Of a stretch of 34,811 nt of DNA, positions 24,453 to 30,336 are shown one piece after another. The position numbers and the translations under genes are program-made. The notes beneath the pieces were generated by a model. It searched no databases, was not told the origin of the DNA, and saw only the letters and a program-made list of their open reading frames with translations. The stretch is from Pseudomonadota bacterium (lineage in GTDB: Bacteria; Pseudomonadota; Alphaproteobacteria; Acetobacterales; Acetobacteraceae). Positions within the stretch are counted from its first letter, which is position 1; each line of letters opens with the position of its first letter. The stretch covers positions 1 to 34,811 of the forward strand of contig JAJZCG010000024.1 of the NCBI GenBank assembly GCA_021846225.1. The letters run 5' to 3'.

Positions 24453-25351
24453 GGCACATGAAACTGAACCCCCGCAAGGCAATGGCGATTGCGCTGCTGG
24501 GGGCGGCGTGGCTCGTCCACCCCACCGGGGCGGCGTGGGCGCAGACACCGGCTGCCGCAACATTTTCGCCGCCGGACGAGGCCGCAATGCCCACCGGGCC
24601 GTTTGGCGAGGCGGTGAAACTGGGGGAGAATATTTTCCGCAACACGCCCAAATACGCGCCGCAGTTCACCGGCAATACGCTGAGCTGCGATAACTGCCAC
24701 ATGAACGGCGGGCGCCTGGCGAATTCGTCGCCCATGTGGGCAGCCTATGTTGCGTACCCCGCCTACCGGGCAAAAAACAAGAAGGTGAATACTTTTGGGC
24801 AACGGCTGCAGGGCTGCTTCCGATTCAGCGAAAACGGCAAGGCGCCGCCGCTGGACAGCAAGGTGATGGTGGCGCTGGAGTCCTACTCGTTCTGGCTTTC
24901 CACCAACGCGCCAACAGGGGCCAAAATGGCGGGGCGCGGCTACCCCAAGCTGGCGAAGCCGGCGGCGGCGCCAAGCTACCAGCGCGGCCAGGTGGTGTAT
25001 GCGCAGAACTGCTCGCTCTGCCATGGGGCGAACGGCGCCGGGGCGGCGGCGCATGGGGCTGTGGTGTTTCCCGCCGTTTGGGGCAAGGATTCCTACAACT
25101 GGGGTGCCGGCATGAGTGCGATCAACAATGCGGCGGACTTCATCCACGCCAACATGCCGCTTGGCCTTGCCGGGACGCTGAGCACCCAGCAGGCATGGGA
25201 TGTGGCCGCCTATATCGACAGCCAGGACCGCCCGCAGGACCCGCGTTTTAGCGGCAGCGTGGCCGCGACGAGGGCGAAGTTCCACAACAACGCGTTCTCG
25301 CTTTATGGCACGGCGGTGAACGGCCATGTTCTGGGAGCCGCGGCACAATAA
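24449..25351 (+). CDS. tsdA: Thiosulfate dehydrogenase (TsdA-type dihaem cytochrome)
   Basis: A 300-residue exported dihaem cytochrome. Haem 1 is CDNCH (80-84) followed by the TsdA-type stretch NSSPMWAAYVAYPAYRAKNKKVNTF and QGCFRFSENG. Cys123 there fits the unusual cysteine axial ligand of TsdA. Haem 2 is CSLCH (188-192) with Met222 and Met236 as candidate ligands (GAGMSAINNAADFIHANMPLG, two parts). TsdA joins two thiosulfates to tetrathionate in the periplasm, releasing two electrons, and some forms run in reverse. The signal peptide ends near AWA-Q (31). An in-frame ATG at 24458 is an alternative start. A strong terminator follows. Confidence 0.82.
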   Translation: MRHMKLNPRKAMAIALLGAAWLVHPTGAAWAQTPAAATFSPPDEAAMPTGPFGEAVKLGENIFRNTPKYAPQFTGNTLSCDNCHMNGGRLANSSPMWAAYVAYPAYRAKNKKVNTFGQRLQGCFRFSENGKAPPLDSKVMVALESYSFWLSTNAPTGAKMAGRGYPKLAKPAAAPSYQRGQVVYAQNCSLCHGANGAGAAAHGAVVFPAVWGKDSYNWGAGMSAINNAADFIHANMPLGLAGTLSTQQAWDVAAYIDSQDRPQDPRFSGSVAATRAKFHNNAFSLYGTAVNGHVLGAAAQ

Positions 25352-25410
25352 CGCCGCTTGGCCGTATGGCAGATGAAACATTGCGGTGCGGGCCTGCGGA
25401 TGTTCGCGCG

Positions 25411-25457
25411 AAGGCAGAGCGATCAGCTTTCGGCTGAAGGCTCTGCCTTTTGTTTTG
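25411..25457 (+). terminator. Rho-independent terminator of the thiosulfate operon
   Basis: The stem AAGGCAGAGC pairs with GCTCTGCCTT, with an inner TCAGC/GCTGA stem and a TTTCG loop, followed by TTTTGTTTT. It lies 60 bases after the tsdA stop. This is the clearest terminator in the window. Confidence 0.88.
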
Positions 25458-25526
25458 GTGAACAGCTCGCCGCGGCCAGCTTCGGGCGCCAGCGTTAATC
25501 CCAATAATTCAGCCGTGGATTCAGAC

Positions 25527-25559
25527 ATGAGATGCAATCGCGCAGCGATTCCATCTCAT
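25527..25559 (-). terminator. Long hairpin after the Gln/Gly-repeat gene
   Basis: A 15-bp stem with one mismatch (arms 25527-25541 and 25545-25559) and a 3-base GCA loop, 11 bases beyond the stop of the minus-strand repeat gene. There is no T run. It may be that gene's terminator or an mRNA-stabilising structure. Confidence 0.45.
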
Positions 25560-25570
25560 GCCGTCTGGCT

Positions 25571-26056
25571 CTAATGGCTGCTGCCGCCGCCGCCGCCGCC
25601 GCCGCCCATACCGCCGCCGGAATAGCCGCCCATACCGCCGCCACCCAAAGACTTACGGTGCCTCAACTCTTCCTGCTTGCGGCGCCTCAACTCTTCCTGC
25701 TTGCGTCTACGTTCCTGTTGTTTCAGTTCCTCTTGGGTCTTTGTCCGGTTCTGGTTTTGCATCATGTTCTGGTTCTGGTTCATGTTCCCAGTTTGGTTCA
25801 TGTTCTGGTTGTGCAGCTGGTCCTGGGTTTTGGTCTGCAGTTGATCCTGGGTTTGGGTCTGCAGTTGATCCTGGGTTTGGGTCTGCAGTTGATCCTGGGT
25901 TTGGGTCTGCAGTTGATCCTGCTGCTGGGTTTGGGTCTGCCCCATGGCGGGGCTGCTCATAACTGCCAGACCGGCCAGGACAACAAGCACTCCGCCCAAG
26001 CCGCTGACGGCGCCGCCATGACAGCTTGGGTTTGAAACGACATCTCTGACTTTCAT
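25571..26056 (-). CDS. Secreted Gln-rich/Gly-rich repeat protein, unknown function
   Basis: A 161-residue exported protein that I do not recognise. A signal peptide (LGGVLVVLAGLAVMSSPAMG) is followed by DQLQTQTQ repeats. Then come an Asn/Met/Gln segment (NQNMNQTGNMNQNQNMMQ), a charged helix with EELKQQERRRKQEELRRRKQ that could form a coiled coil, and a Gly tail (GGGGMGGYSGGG) ending SSH. The start is ATG 26056 with GGAAGG upstream; the frame is open further, but that part contains the predicted promoter and FNR-like box. The composition suggests a disordered surface or matrix protein. It is transcribed separately from the beta-barrel gene by its own FNR-like promoter. Confidence 0.75.
   Translation of the reverse strand: MKVRDVVSNPSCHGGAVSGLGGVLVVLAGLAVMSSPAMGQTQTQQQDQLQTQTQDQLQTQTQDQLQTQTQDQLQTKTQDQLHNQNMNQTGNMNQNQNMMQNQNRTKTQEELKQQERRRKQEELRRRKQEELRHRKSLGGGGMGGYSGGGMGGGGGGGGSSH
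25834..25950. repeat. 24-bp tandem repeats encoding DQLQTQTQ units
   Basis: Three perfect 24-bp units start at 25834, 25858 and 25882, with a diverged copy from 25906 that carries a 6-base insertion. A partial copy precedes them at about 25810. The period is a multiple of three, so copy-number change would alter length without a frameshift. Confidence 0.9.
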
Positions 26057-26094
26057 TTCATTACCTTCCATTGAATAATTTTTTCGACCTTTAC

Positions 26095-26137
26095 CTGATA
26101 GCAGGCAGGAGGATTGAACGTCATTGACATGAGTCAA
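26095..26137 (-). promoter_or_regulatory. FNR/FixK-like box and -10 for the Gln/Gly-repeat gene
   Basis: The palindrome TTGACATGAGTCAA (26124-26137) fits TTGAY-N4-RTCAA sites of the Crp/Fnr family. On the minus strand a -10-like TATCAG lies at 26100-26095, its centre 33 bp from the box centre. That is the class II activator geometry (box near -41.5), with predicted transcription start near 26088 and a leader of about 30 bases before ATG 26056. Confidence 0.65.
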
Positions 26138-26243
26138 CCAAGCAGTTGAAAATTTTCATGGAAATTGAAACTTCAAGCTAAAATCCAGATAGTATCGAAT
26201 GTGCCTGAAATTTTCCTGGCTCAAAGAGGCTGAGAGATTTCAT

Positions 26244-27806
26244 TCAGAACGCGGCGCCAAGCATCAGATACGCCTGATGGCGGGAGAAGTTCACGGAAGA
26301 ATCACCTGAGACGCGCTGCGTATACCGATAATCAACGCCGACATAAACCAAGCTGGTGAGGTAGTAACGCACACCGGCTGACATATCTGCCTCATTGTCC
26401 CATCGTGAAGACTGCTGGAATTCACTATGCGCGAATGCAGCGCGCACAAATCCTGTAAGATCAGGGCGCAACGTCTGCTCTACGCGGCCGCCGGTCACGG
26501 TATATATATAGGCCGGACTGCCGGAGAGCGTGGTCTCCTCGATCGAGCGGTCCAAAAACAGGACGGCGGCGGTGTTCTGTGCCGCCTGCCAGCGAATGTT
26601 GGCGTCAGCAGCAGGCGTGGTGATGGTTTTAAACCGCGGATCGGCATAATTTCGCACCATCACGCCAACGGATGCCTCACCCGACAAGGCCGGGGAGATA
26701 CGGAACAACGCGCCGATGCTTGCACGGTAGCCGTCAGAGTTGCGCATATAGCCGAAATCATCCGGGGAATGGTCATAACGGCGCAGGTCTTCCAGGAACT
26801 CGGCAAAGGGGCGCAAGCCTGGCTGTGCGTCGTCGCGCACGGACACGCCAAATGTATAGCGGTTGCGGTCCCGGTCATGATTATCGATCGGGCCATGCGC
26901 GGCCTCGACATTGCCAAAAGTTATGCGCTCCACGGCGGCGCCGGTGCGCACGCTGAAGTTGCCAAAACGATGCACCACGCCGGCGTAACCGTTCTGCTCC
27001 CAATAGGGGGTCGGGATCAGCCCTTCGACAGCGTCCGGCGAGGCGCGGTCTTCGTGCTCCATGAGCGCGGAGGCGCCAAGCAGGATACGGGTGTTGCGGT
27101 CAACATCGATGCGCCCCTCGACAAGCGTGTGCCAGTCAGCGGTATTTTCACTTCCGTTGGTGAGATAGCCGGTTAGATCTGTTCCGGCCTCGGCATAAAG
27201 CGCGTTACGGTTCCAGTTTGATTTGATGGCGATGCGCGGGGATATGCTGCCCACCTTGCCGGCGATCGCGCCGGTGCGGGTATCATAAATGTTGCTGTCA
27301 TAAAACAAGCCCGCCTGAACCTCGGGATAAACCGTGAAGGACCCAAGTTTGTAGCCGGGGCCACCGACTTCCGGCGCCTGCCTGGGGGCATTGCCGATCG
27401 TATCGGTAGGCAGCGGCGGCATGATGCGGACATCGGTTGCGGCAAAGCTGCTCAACTCACGGCTGATGGCCTTATGCACCGCGTCACGCTGGTCAGGCGG
27501 GGCGGCGGCGGTGATCAAGCTGTCAATCTCCATATAAACCGGCAGGTTCGAGCCGACAAAATCCGGAACAGGCGCGGCGGCGGCACGGGCAAGCGCGGCG
27601 GCGGCCTGCGGCGTGGCGGCCAGAGCGGGATCAGCCGCGAGGGCCTGGGACAAACGATCCAGCAAAGCACGCGGACCAGCTTCAGCCGCGCTCTCAAGCT
27701 GCTTCGCGACGGCGGCGCCTCCCGTGTCAGAGTAAGCGGCGCCAGGAAATGCCGCCAGTGCCGCGGCAACCGCCAGATATTGAAACTTCACAACCAGAGG
27801 CTTCAT
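26244..27806 (-). CDS. Outer-membrane beta-barrel protein, unknown function
   Basis: A 520-residue exported protein. A signal peptide (cut near AYS-D, residue 26) is followed by an Ala-rich helical region (about 30-120) and a short Pro-rich linker. From about 140 onward, alternating amphipathic strands typical of a large barrel follow (FTVYPEVQAGLFYDSNIYDTR, RNALYAEAGTDLTGYL, LVYVGVDYRYTQRV). The chain ends in AYLMLGAAF with the terminal Phe recognised by the BAM machinery. It resembles BBP2/PF10082-type barrels found near exopolysaccharide or surface genes, but I cannot place it firmly. ATG 27806 has AAGGTG 7 bases upstream. It is divergent from the 28053 gene and has an FNR-like promoter. 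Confidence 0.8.
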   Translation of the reverse strand: MKPLVVKFQYLAVAAALAAFPGAAYSDTGGAAVAKQLESAAEAGPRALLDRLSQALAADPALAATPQAAAALARAAAAPVPDFVGSNLPVYMEIDSLITAAAPPDQRDAVHKAISRELSSFAATDVRIMPPLPTDTIGNAPRQAPEVGGPGYKLGSFTVYPEVQAGLFYDSNIYDTRTGAIAGKVGSISPRIAIKSNWNRNALYAEAGTDLTGYLTNGSENTADWHTLVEGRIDVDRNTRILLGASALMEHEDRASPDAVEGLIPTPYWEQNGYAGVVHRFGNFSVRTGAAVERITFGNVEAAHGPIDNHDRDRNRYTFGVSVRDDAQPGLRPFAEFLEDLRRYDHSPDDFGYMRNSDGYRASIGALFRISPALSGEASVGVMVRNYADPRFKTITTPAADANIRWQAAQNTAAVLFLDRSIEETTLSGSPAYIYTVTGGRVEQTLRPDLTGFVRAAFAHSEFQQSSRWDNEADMSAGVRYYLTSLVYVGVDYRYTQRVSGDSSVNFSRHQAYLMLGAAF

Positions 27807-27852
27807 GAACGGACACCTTTGCATCTGAATTCATCGCAATTCCAGAATGCTC

Positions 27853-27894
27853 ATTATCCTCCCGCGAAGGAGATCATGCATTGATTCACGTCAA
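27853..27894 (-). promoter_or_regulatory. FNR/FixK-like box and -10 for the beta-barrel gene
   Basis: TTGATTCACGTCAA (27881-27894) is followed on the minus strand by GATAAT (27858-27853, 5/6 match to a -10). The centres are 32 bp apart, the class II activator spacing. The predicted transcript starts near 27846, about 40 bases before ATG 27806. Confidence 0.7.
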
Positions 27895-27953
27895 CCATAT
27901 TCATCATAGCCGTTTTATTGCGTGCAAAGATGCGCGGTTTTTTTGGAATGATC

Positions 27954-27995
27954 TTGACTCATGTCAATGACATTACGGTTTGATCGCTTGATAAA
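27954..27995 (+). promoter_or_regulatory. FNR/FixK-like box and -10 for the 28053-29994 genes
   Basis: TTGACTCATGTCAA (27954-27967) is the exact reverse complement of the box at 26124. On the plus strand GATAAA (27990-27995) follows with centres 32 bp apart. The predicted transcription start is near 28002, which rules out a TTG start at 27996 and supports ATG 28053. Confidence 0.7.
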
Positions 27996-28052
27996 TTGAA
28001 AGTCTGCGATGGCGCATTCCGCGCCGCGCTCAATTATCCGGTGATATGTAAT

Positions 28053-28559
28053 ATGACCGTGTTTTTCCGCACAGGCTATGCTTATGGAATTTTCTTCGTG
28101 AGTTTCCTCGCGTTGGTTCCCTGCGGGCGCGGGCGCGCCGAGGATAATACCACGCCACGGCAGCATGTACTTGTTGAAAAGCAATTCATACCGCCGCCGC
28201 ATGGCGCGTGGTGCGGGGATTATCGCTTTAACATCACCGAAGCCCAACGCCTTGGCGGCAACAACCTTGAGCGGTTGCAGGCGGCGCAGGCGGAGCTGGC
28301 ACCAGGGTTCGCGGCCGGAACATCAAAAACCGAGCTTTATCTCCTCGCGGATTATCAGGCGGAGCTTGGAAAACGCAGGCCGGATACGATTTTGGCGGCG
28401 AATTATCTGGCTCTGGCAAGTGCGGTGCCCATCACGCCGGCGCGCTACCGCCAGGTGAATGCGCTGTTGTGTGTGAGCGCGGCGGCAGGGCAGGCCAGGG
28501 CCATACAATCCATGGCGGAGACGTTACGCCAGCAGGGCAACGCGGCGGCGGCGCAATAA
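28053..28559 (+). CDS. Small secreted protein, unknown function
   Basis: A 168-residue exported protein I do not recognise. A signal peptide MTVFFRTGYAYGIFFVSFLALVPCGRGRA is followed by a mature part with HGAWCGDYRFNITEAQRLGG and then a mostly helical C-terminal half (ELYLLADYQAELGKRRPDTILAANYLALA, YRQVNALLCVSAAAGQARAIQSMAETL). Two mature cysteines (in AWCGDY and ALLCVS) could form a disulfide. The ATG lacks a clear ribosome binding site. It is the first gene downstream of an FNR-like promoter and is followed after 14 bases by the Gly/His/Glu-repeat gene, so the two form an operon. Confidence 0.68.
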   Translation: MTVFFRTGYAYGIFFVSFLALVPCGRGRAEDNTTPRQHVLVEKQFIPPPHGAWCGDYRFNITEAQRLGGNNLERLQAAQAELAPGFAAGTSKTELYLLADYQAELGKRRPDTILAANYLALASAVPITPARYRQVNALLCVSAAAGQARAIQSMAETLRQQGNAAAAQ

Positions 28560-28573
28560 AGGAGGGCTTGGTT

Positions 28574-29074
28574 ATGCAGAACCATGCAAATTCAATGAGT
28601 TTTTTAAAAATACCGCGGGGGCGGCGCGAATTACTGGGCATGGCCGGTTTGGCCGCGCTGATGTTTGCTTTCCAGCCGCACGGCGCAGCAGCGCAGGAGA
28701 CGGGCGGTGAGGCCGGTGGCGGGCATAGCGGCGGCGGAGAGTCGGGCGGCGGGCATACCGGCGGTGGAGAGTCGGGCGGCGGGCATAGCGGCGGCGGAGA
28801 GTCGGGCGGGGGCGAGTCGGAAGGAAAGCATGGGGCGGGCAAGACGCCCGGAGAACGCGCCCGGCGCCACCGGCAACGCACTGGCAGAACCCTGGGCGGC
28901 GGAGAGTCGGGCGGCGGGCATACCGGCGGCGGCGGCGGGGAGGATGGCGGCACGGTTCTACCGCCCGATGGTTCAACGAGCGGGCCGATCGGCGGGGGAA
29001 GCGGCGGGGAGCATTTCATCCATGAAGGCCAGGGCGGCTGGGGTGCAGACAACAAGGTGCTGCGCTCTCCCTGA
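28574..29074 (+). CDS. Secreted Gly/His/Glu-repeat protein, unknown function
   Basis: A 166-residue protein with a signal region containing RGRRELLGMAGLAALMFAF (possibly Tat-like) and a cut near AAA-QE. The mature part is GGGHSGGGESGGGHTGGGES repeats. A 25-residue Arg-rich insert (GKTPGERARRHRQRTGRT) interrupts them, and a Gly-rich tail contains HFIHEGQGG. Regularly spaced His and Glu on a Gly backbone could bind metal ions; this is inference. AAAGGAGGG lies upstream of ATG 28574; an internal ATG at residue 8 is an alternative. It sits in an operon with the genes on both sides. Confidence 0.7.
   Translation: MQNHANSMSFLKIPRGRRELLGMAGLAALMFAFQPHGAAAQETGGEAGGGHSGGGESGGGHTGGGESGGGHSGGGESGGGESEGKHGAGKTPGERARRHRQRTGRTLGGGESGGGHTGGGGGEDGGTVLPPDGSTSGPIGGGSGGEHFIHEGQGGWGADNKVLRSP
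28711..28812. repeat. 30-bp tandem repeats encoding GGHSGGGESG units
   Basis: The block GGGCATASCG recurs at 28721, 28751 and 28781 (period 30), with one more copy near 28917 after the Arg-rich interruption. Units differ at only one or two bases. Confidence 0.88.
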
Positions 29075-29112
29075 GACACCAGTTTTATTGAAAACGTGAA
29101 AGGAATATACCA

Positions 29113-29994
29113 ATGAAAACAAGTACTAATTCATCCCGGGTGTTGCGCCATGTTCTGCTTGGCTCGGCTGCGCTGACCTTGATTGTCGCGGCGCCATTGC
29201 TGCCGCGCCTGCCCGCCGGGCTGATGGGCAGCGCCTATGCGCAGACCACCGGTAGCGGTGGCGGTGGTGGGATGGGCCATGCGCCCGGTGGGACATCCGG
29301 CTCCGCGATGGGCCAGGGAGGCTCAACCGGCGTTAATGGCCATTACGGGCAAGGCGGCTCGACCGGGACTGAAACCGGGACTGATGAAACCAGCTCCGAC
29401 AAGCAAGGCCCGCGGTTTGGCGGCGGTGCCAACAGCAGCCGGCCGGCGGCGGGCACCACCGGCGGGCGCCCGGTATGGGCAAAGGAAGGCATCCCGGCGG
29501 TTGAACTTGGCCGGCTGAGCGTCGCGCGGGCGCCTGCGCATGTGATTGATAAAGCGCTTGCAGAGGCGGTCAGCAACTGGACGGCCATGGGCACCACGGT
29601 GATGACCCTCACCGCCGATGGCGTGCCAGACCTGACGATGACGGTGGCGCAGCTCTACTCGCTGCCTGCCGCGGAGTTCGCCTATATCGTGCAGACTTAT
29701 TATCCTTCCATCGTGCGGATCGACTCTCCGGTTGAGAATCTGGGGCTTCTCAAGAATTTGGCGATGACGGGCTCCACCGCGCTGACCGGGGTGAGCGTGA
29801 CGCCATCGACCAGTGACGACCTGTATGCGATCTTCCTTGGCTCGGCCTCGGACAAGACCATCCCGATTAGTGCCGACACGGTGACCGCGGTGAACACCAT
29901 CCTCGGCCTGCCGCCGCTGACGCCCGAGGCAACCGCGGACATCGCCGCCAAGGCGGAAGAGGTGCGGCTGGCGATTTTGAGCGGCCACGGCTGA
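29113..29994 (+). CDS. Secreted Gly-rich protein with a distinct C-terminal domain
   Basis: A 293-residue exported protein I do not recognise. The signal peptide runs to about AYA-Q (43), followed by a Gly/Ser/Thr-rich low-complexity stretch (about 45-120). From about 122 a folded-looking domain begins VWAKEGIPAVELGRLSVARAPAHVIDKALAEAV. It continues through TMTVAQLYSLPAAEFAYIVQTYYPSIVRI and SDDLYAIFLGSASDKTIPISADTVTAVNTI to a helical end (DIAAKAEEVRLAIL). The composition of the N-terminal part matches its neighbours. AAAGGAA lies upstream of ATG 29113, and the 38-base gap suggests it is in the same FNR-controlled operon. It may be a surface protein whose C-terminal domain does the binding. 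Confidence 0.72.
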   Translation: MKTSTNSSRVLRHVLLGSAALTLIVAAPLLPRLPAGLMGSAYAQTTGSGGGGGMGHAPGGTSGSAMGQGGSTGVNGHYGQGGSTGTETGTDETSSDKQGPRFGGGANSSRPAAGTTGGRPVWAKEGIPAVELGRLSVARAPAHVIDKALAEAVSNWTAMGTTVMTLTADGVPDLTMTVAQLYSLPAAEFAYIVQTYYPSIVRIDSPVENLGLLKNLAMTGSTALTGVSVTPSTSDDLYAIFLGSASDKTIPISADTVTAVNTILGLPPLTPEATADIAAKAEEVRLAILSGHG

Positions 29995-30025
29995 TAAAGG
30001 GTATTTTCGGCGGGTAGGTTCGGCC

Positions 30026-30058
30026 AAACTGGATTGGAGCATGCCTTCAATCCGGTTT
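30026..30058 (+). terminator. Candidate terminator hairpin after the secreted-protein operon
   Basis: AAACTGGATTG pairs with CAATCCGGTTT (11 bp including one G-T pair) around an 11-base loop, 32 bases after the last stop codon. It is followed by GCTTTG, a weak T stretch. A second GC-rich hairpin at 30068-30089 may add to it. Confidence 0.5.
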
Positions 30059-30127
30059 GCTTTGCGCCTCCCGCCCGCCGGGCGGGGAGCGGGCACGCCG
30101 CTTTTCGCTGGCCAGAGCTTAACCGCA

Positions 30128-30174
30128 AGCCTCTATTTTGTGGTTTTTAAAAAATAAACAACCATATGTTGTGT
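30128..30174 (+). promoter_or_regulatory. Two candidate NrdR boxes upstream of nrdJ
   Basis: AGCCTCTATTTTGTGG (30128-30143) and CAACCATATGTTGTGT (30159-30174) match the NrdR consensus acaCwAtATaTwGtgt at about 11 and 12 of 16 positions. Their starts are exactly 31 bp apart, the usual three-turn spacing of NrdR box pairs. NrdR represses ribonucleotide reductase genes when dATP is high. They lie about 160-210 bases before the nrdJ start. I see no cobalamin riboswitch in this leader. Confidence 0.55.
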
Positions 30175-30336
30175 TGTGTTCGATGTCCTCCGGGCTTAAA
30201 AAAACAGCTGACCGCAGGCTTGCGGAGTCGCATGATGGAACCGTGTTGCAGCGCTTGCGCCTGGCTGGCTAGGCCGTGCGGGGGCGCGTGATGGCGGTTT
30301 GTGGACAGCGGCTTGGATAGAAGACAGGACAATGTG

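Noticed and set aside
24407-25537. 376-codon minus-strand frame running from the terminator region over tsdA
   Set aside because: It crosses the operon terminator and mirrors tsdA; no ribosome binding site or known domain.
25834-25950. Short regular repeats considered as a CRISPR array
   Set aside because: Units are directly adjacent without spacers and are in frame within a coding region.
29995-30336. Cobalamin riboswitch upstream of nrdJ
   Set aside because: No B12-box-like sequence was seen; the leader instead holds the candidate NrdR boxes and hairpins.
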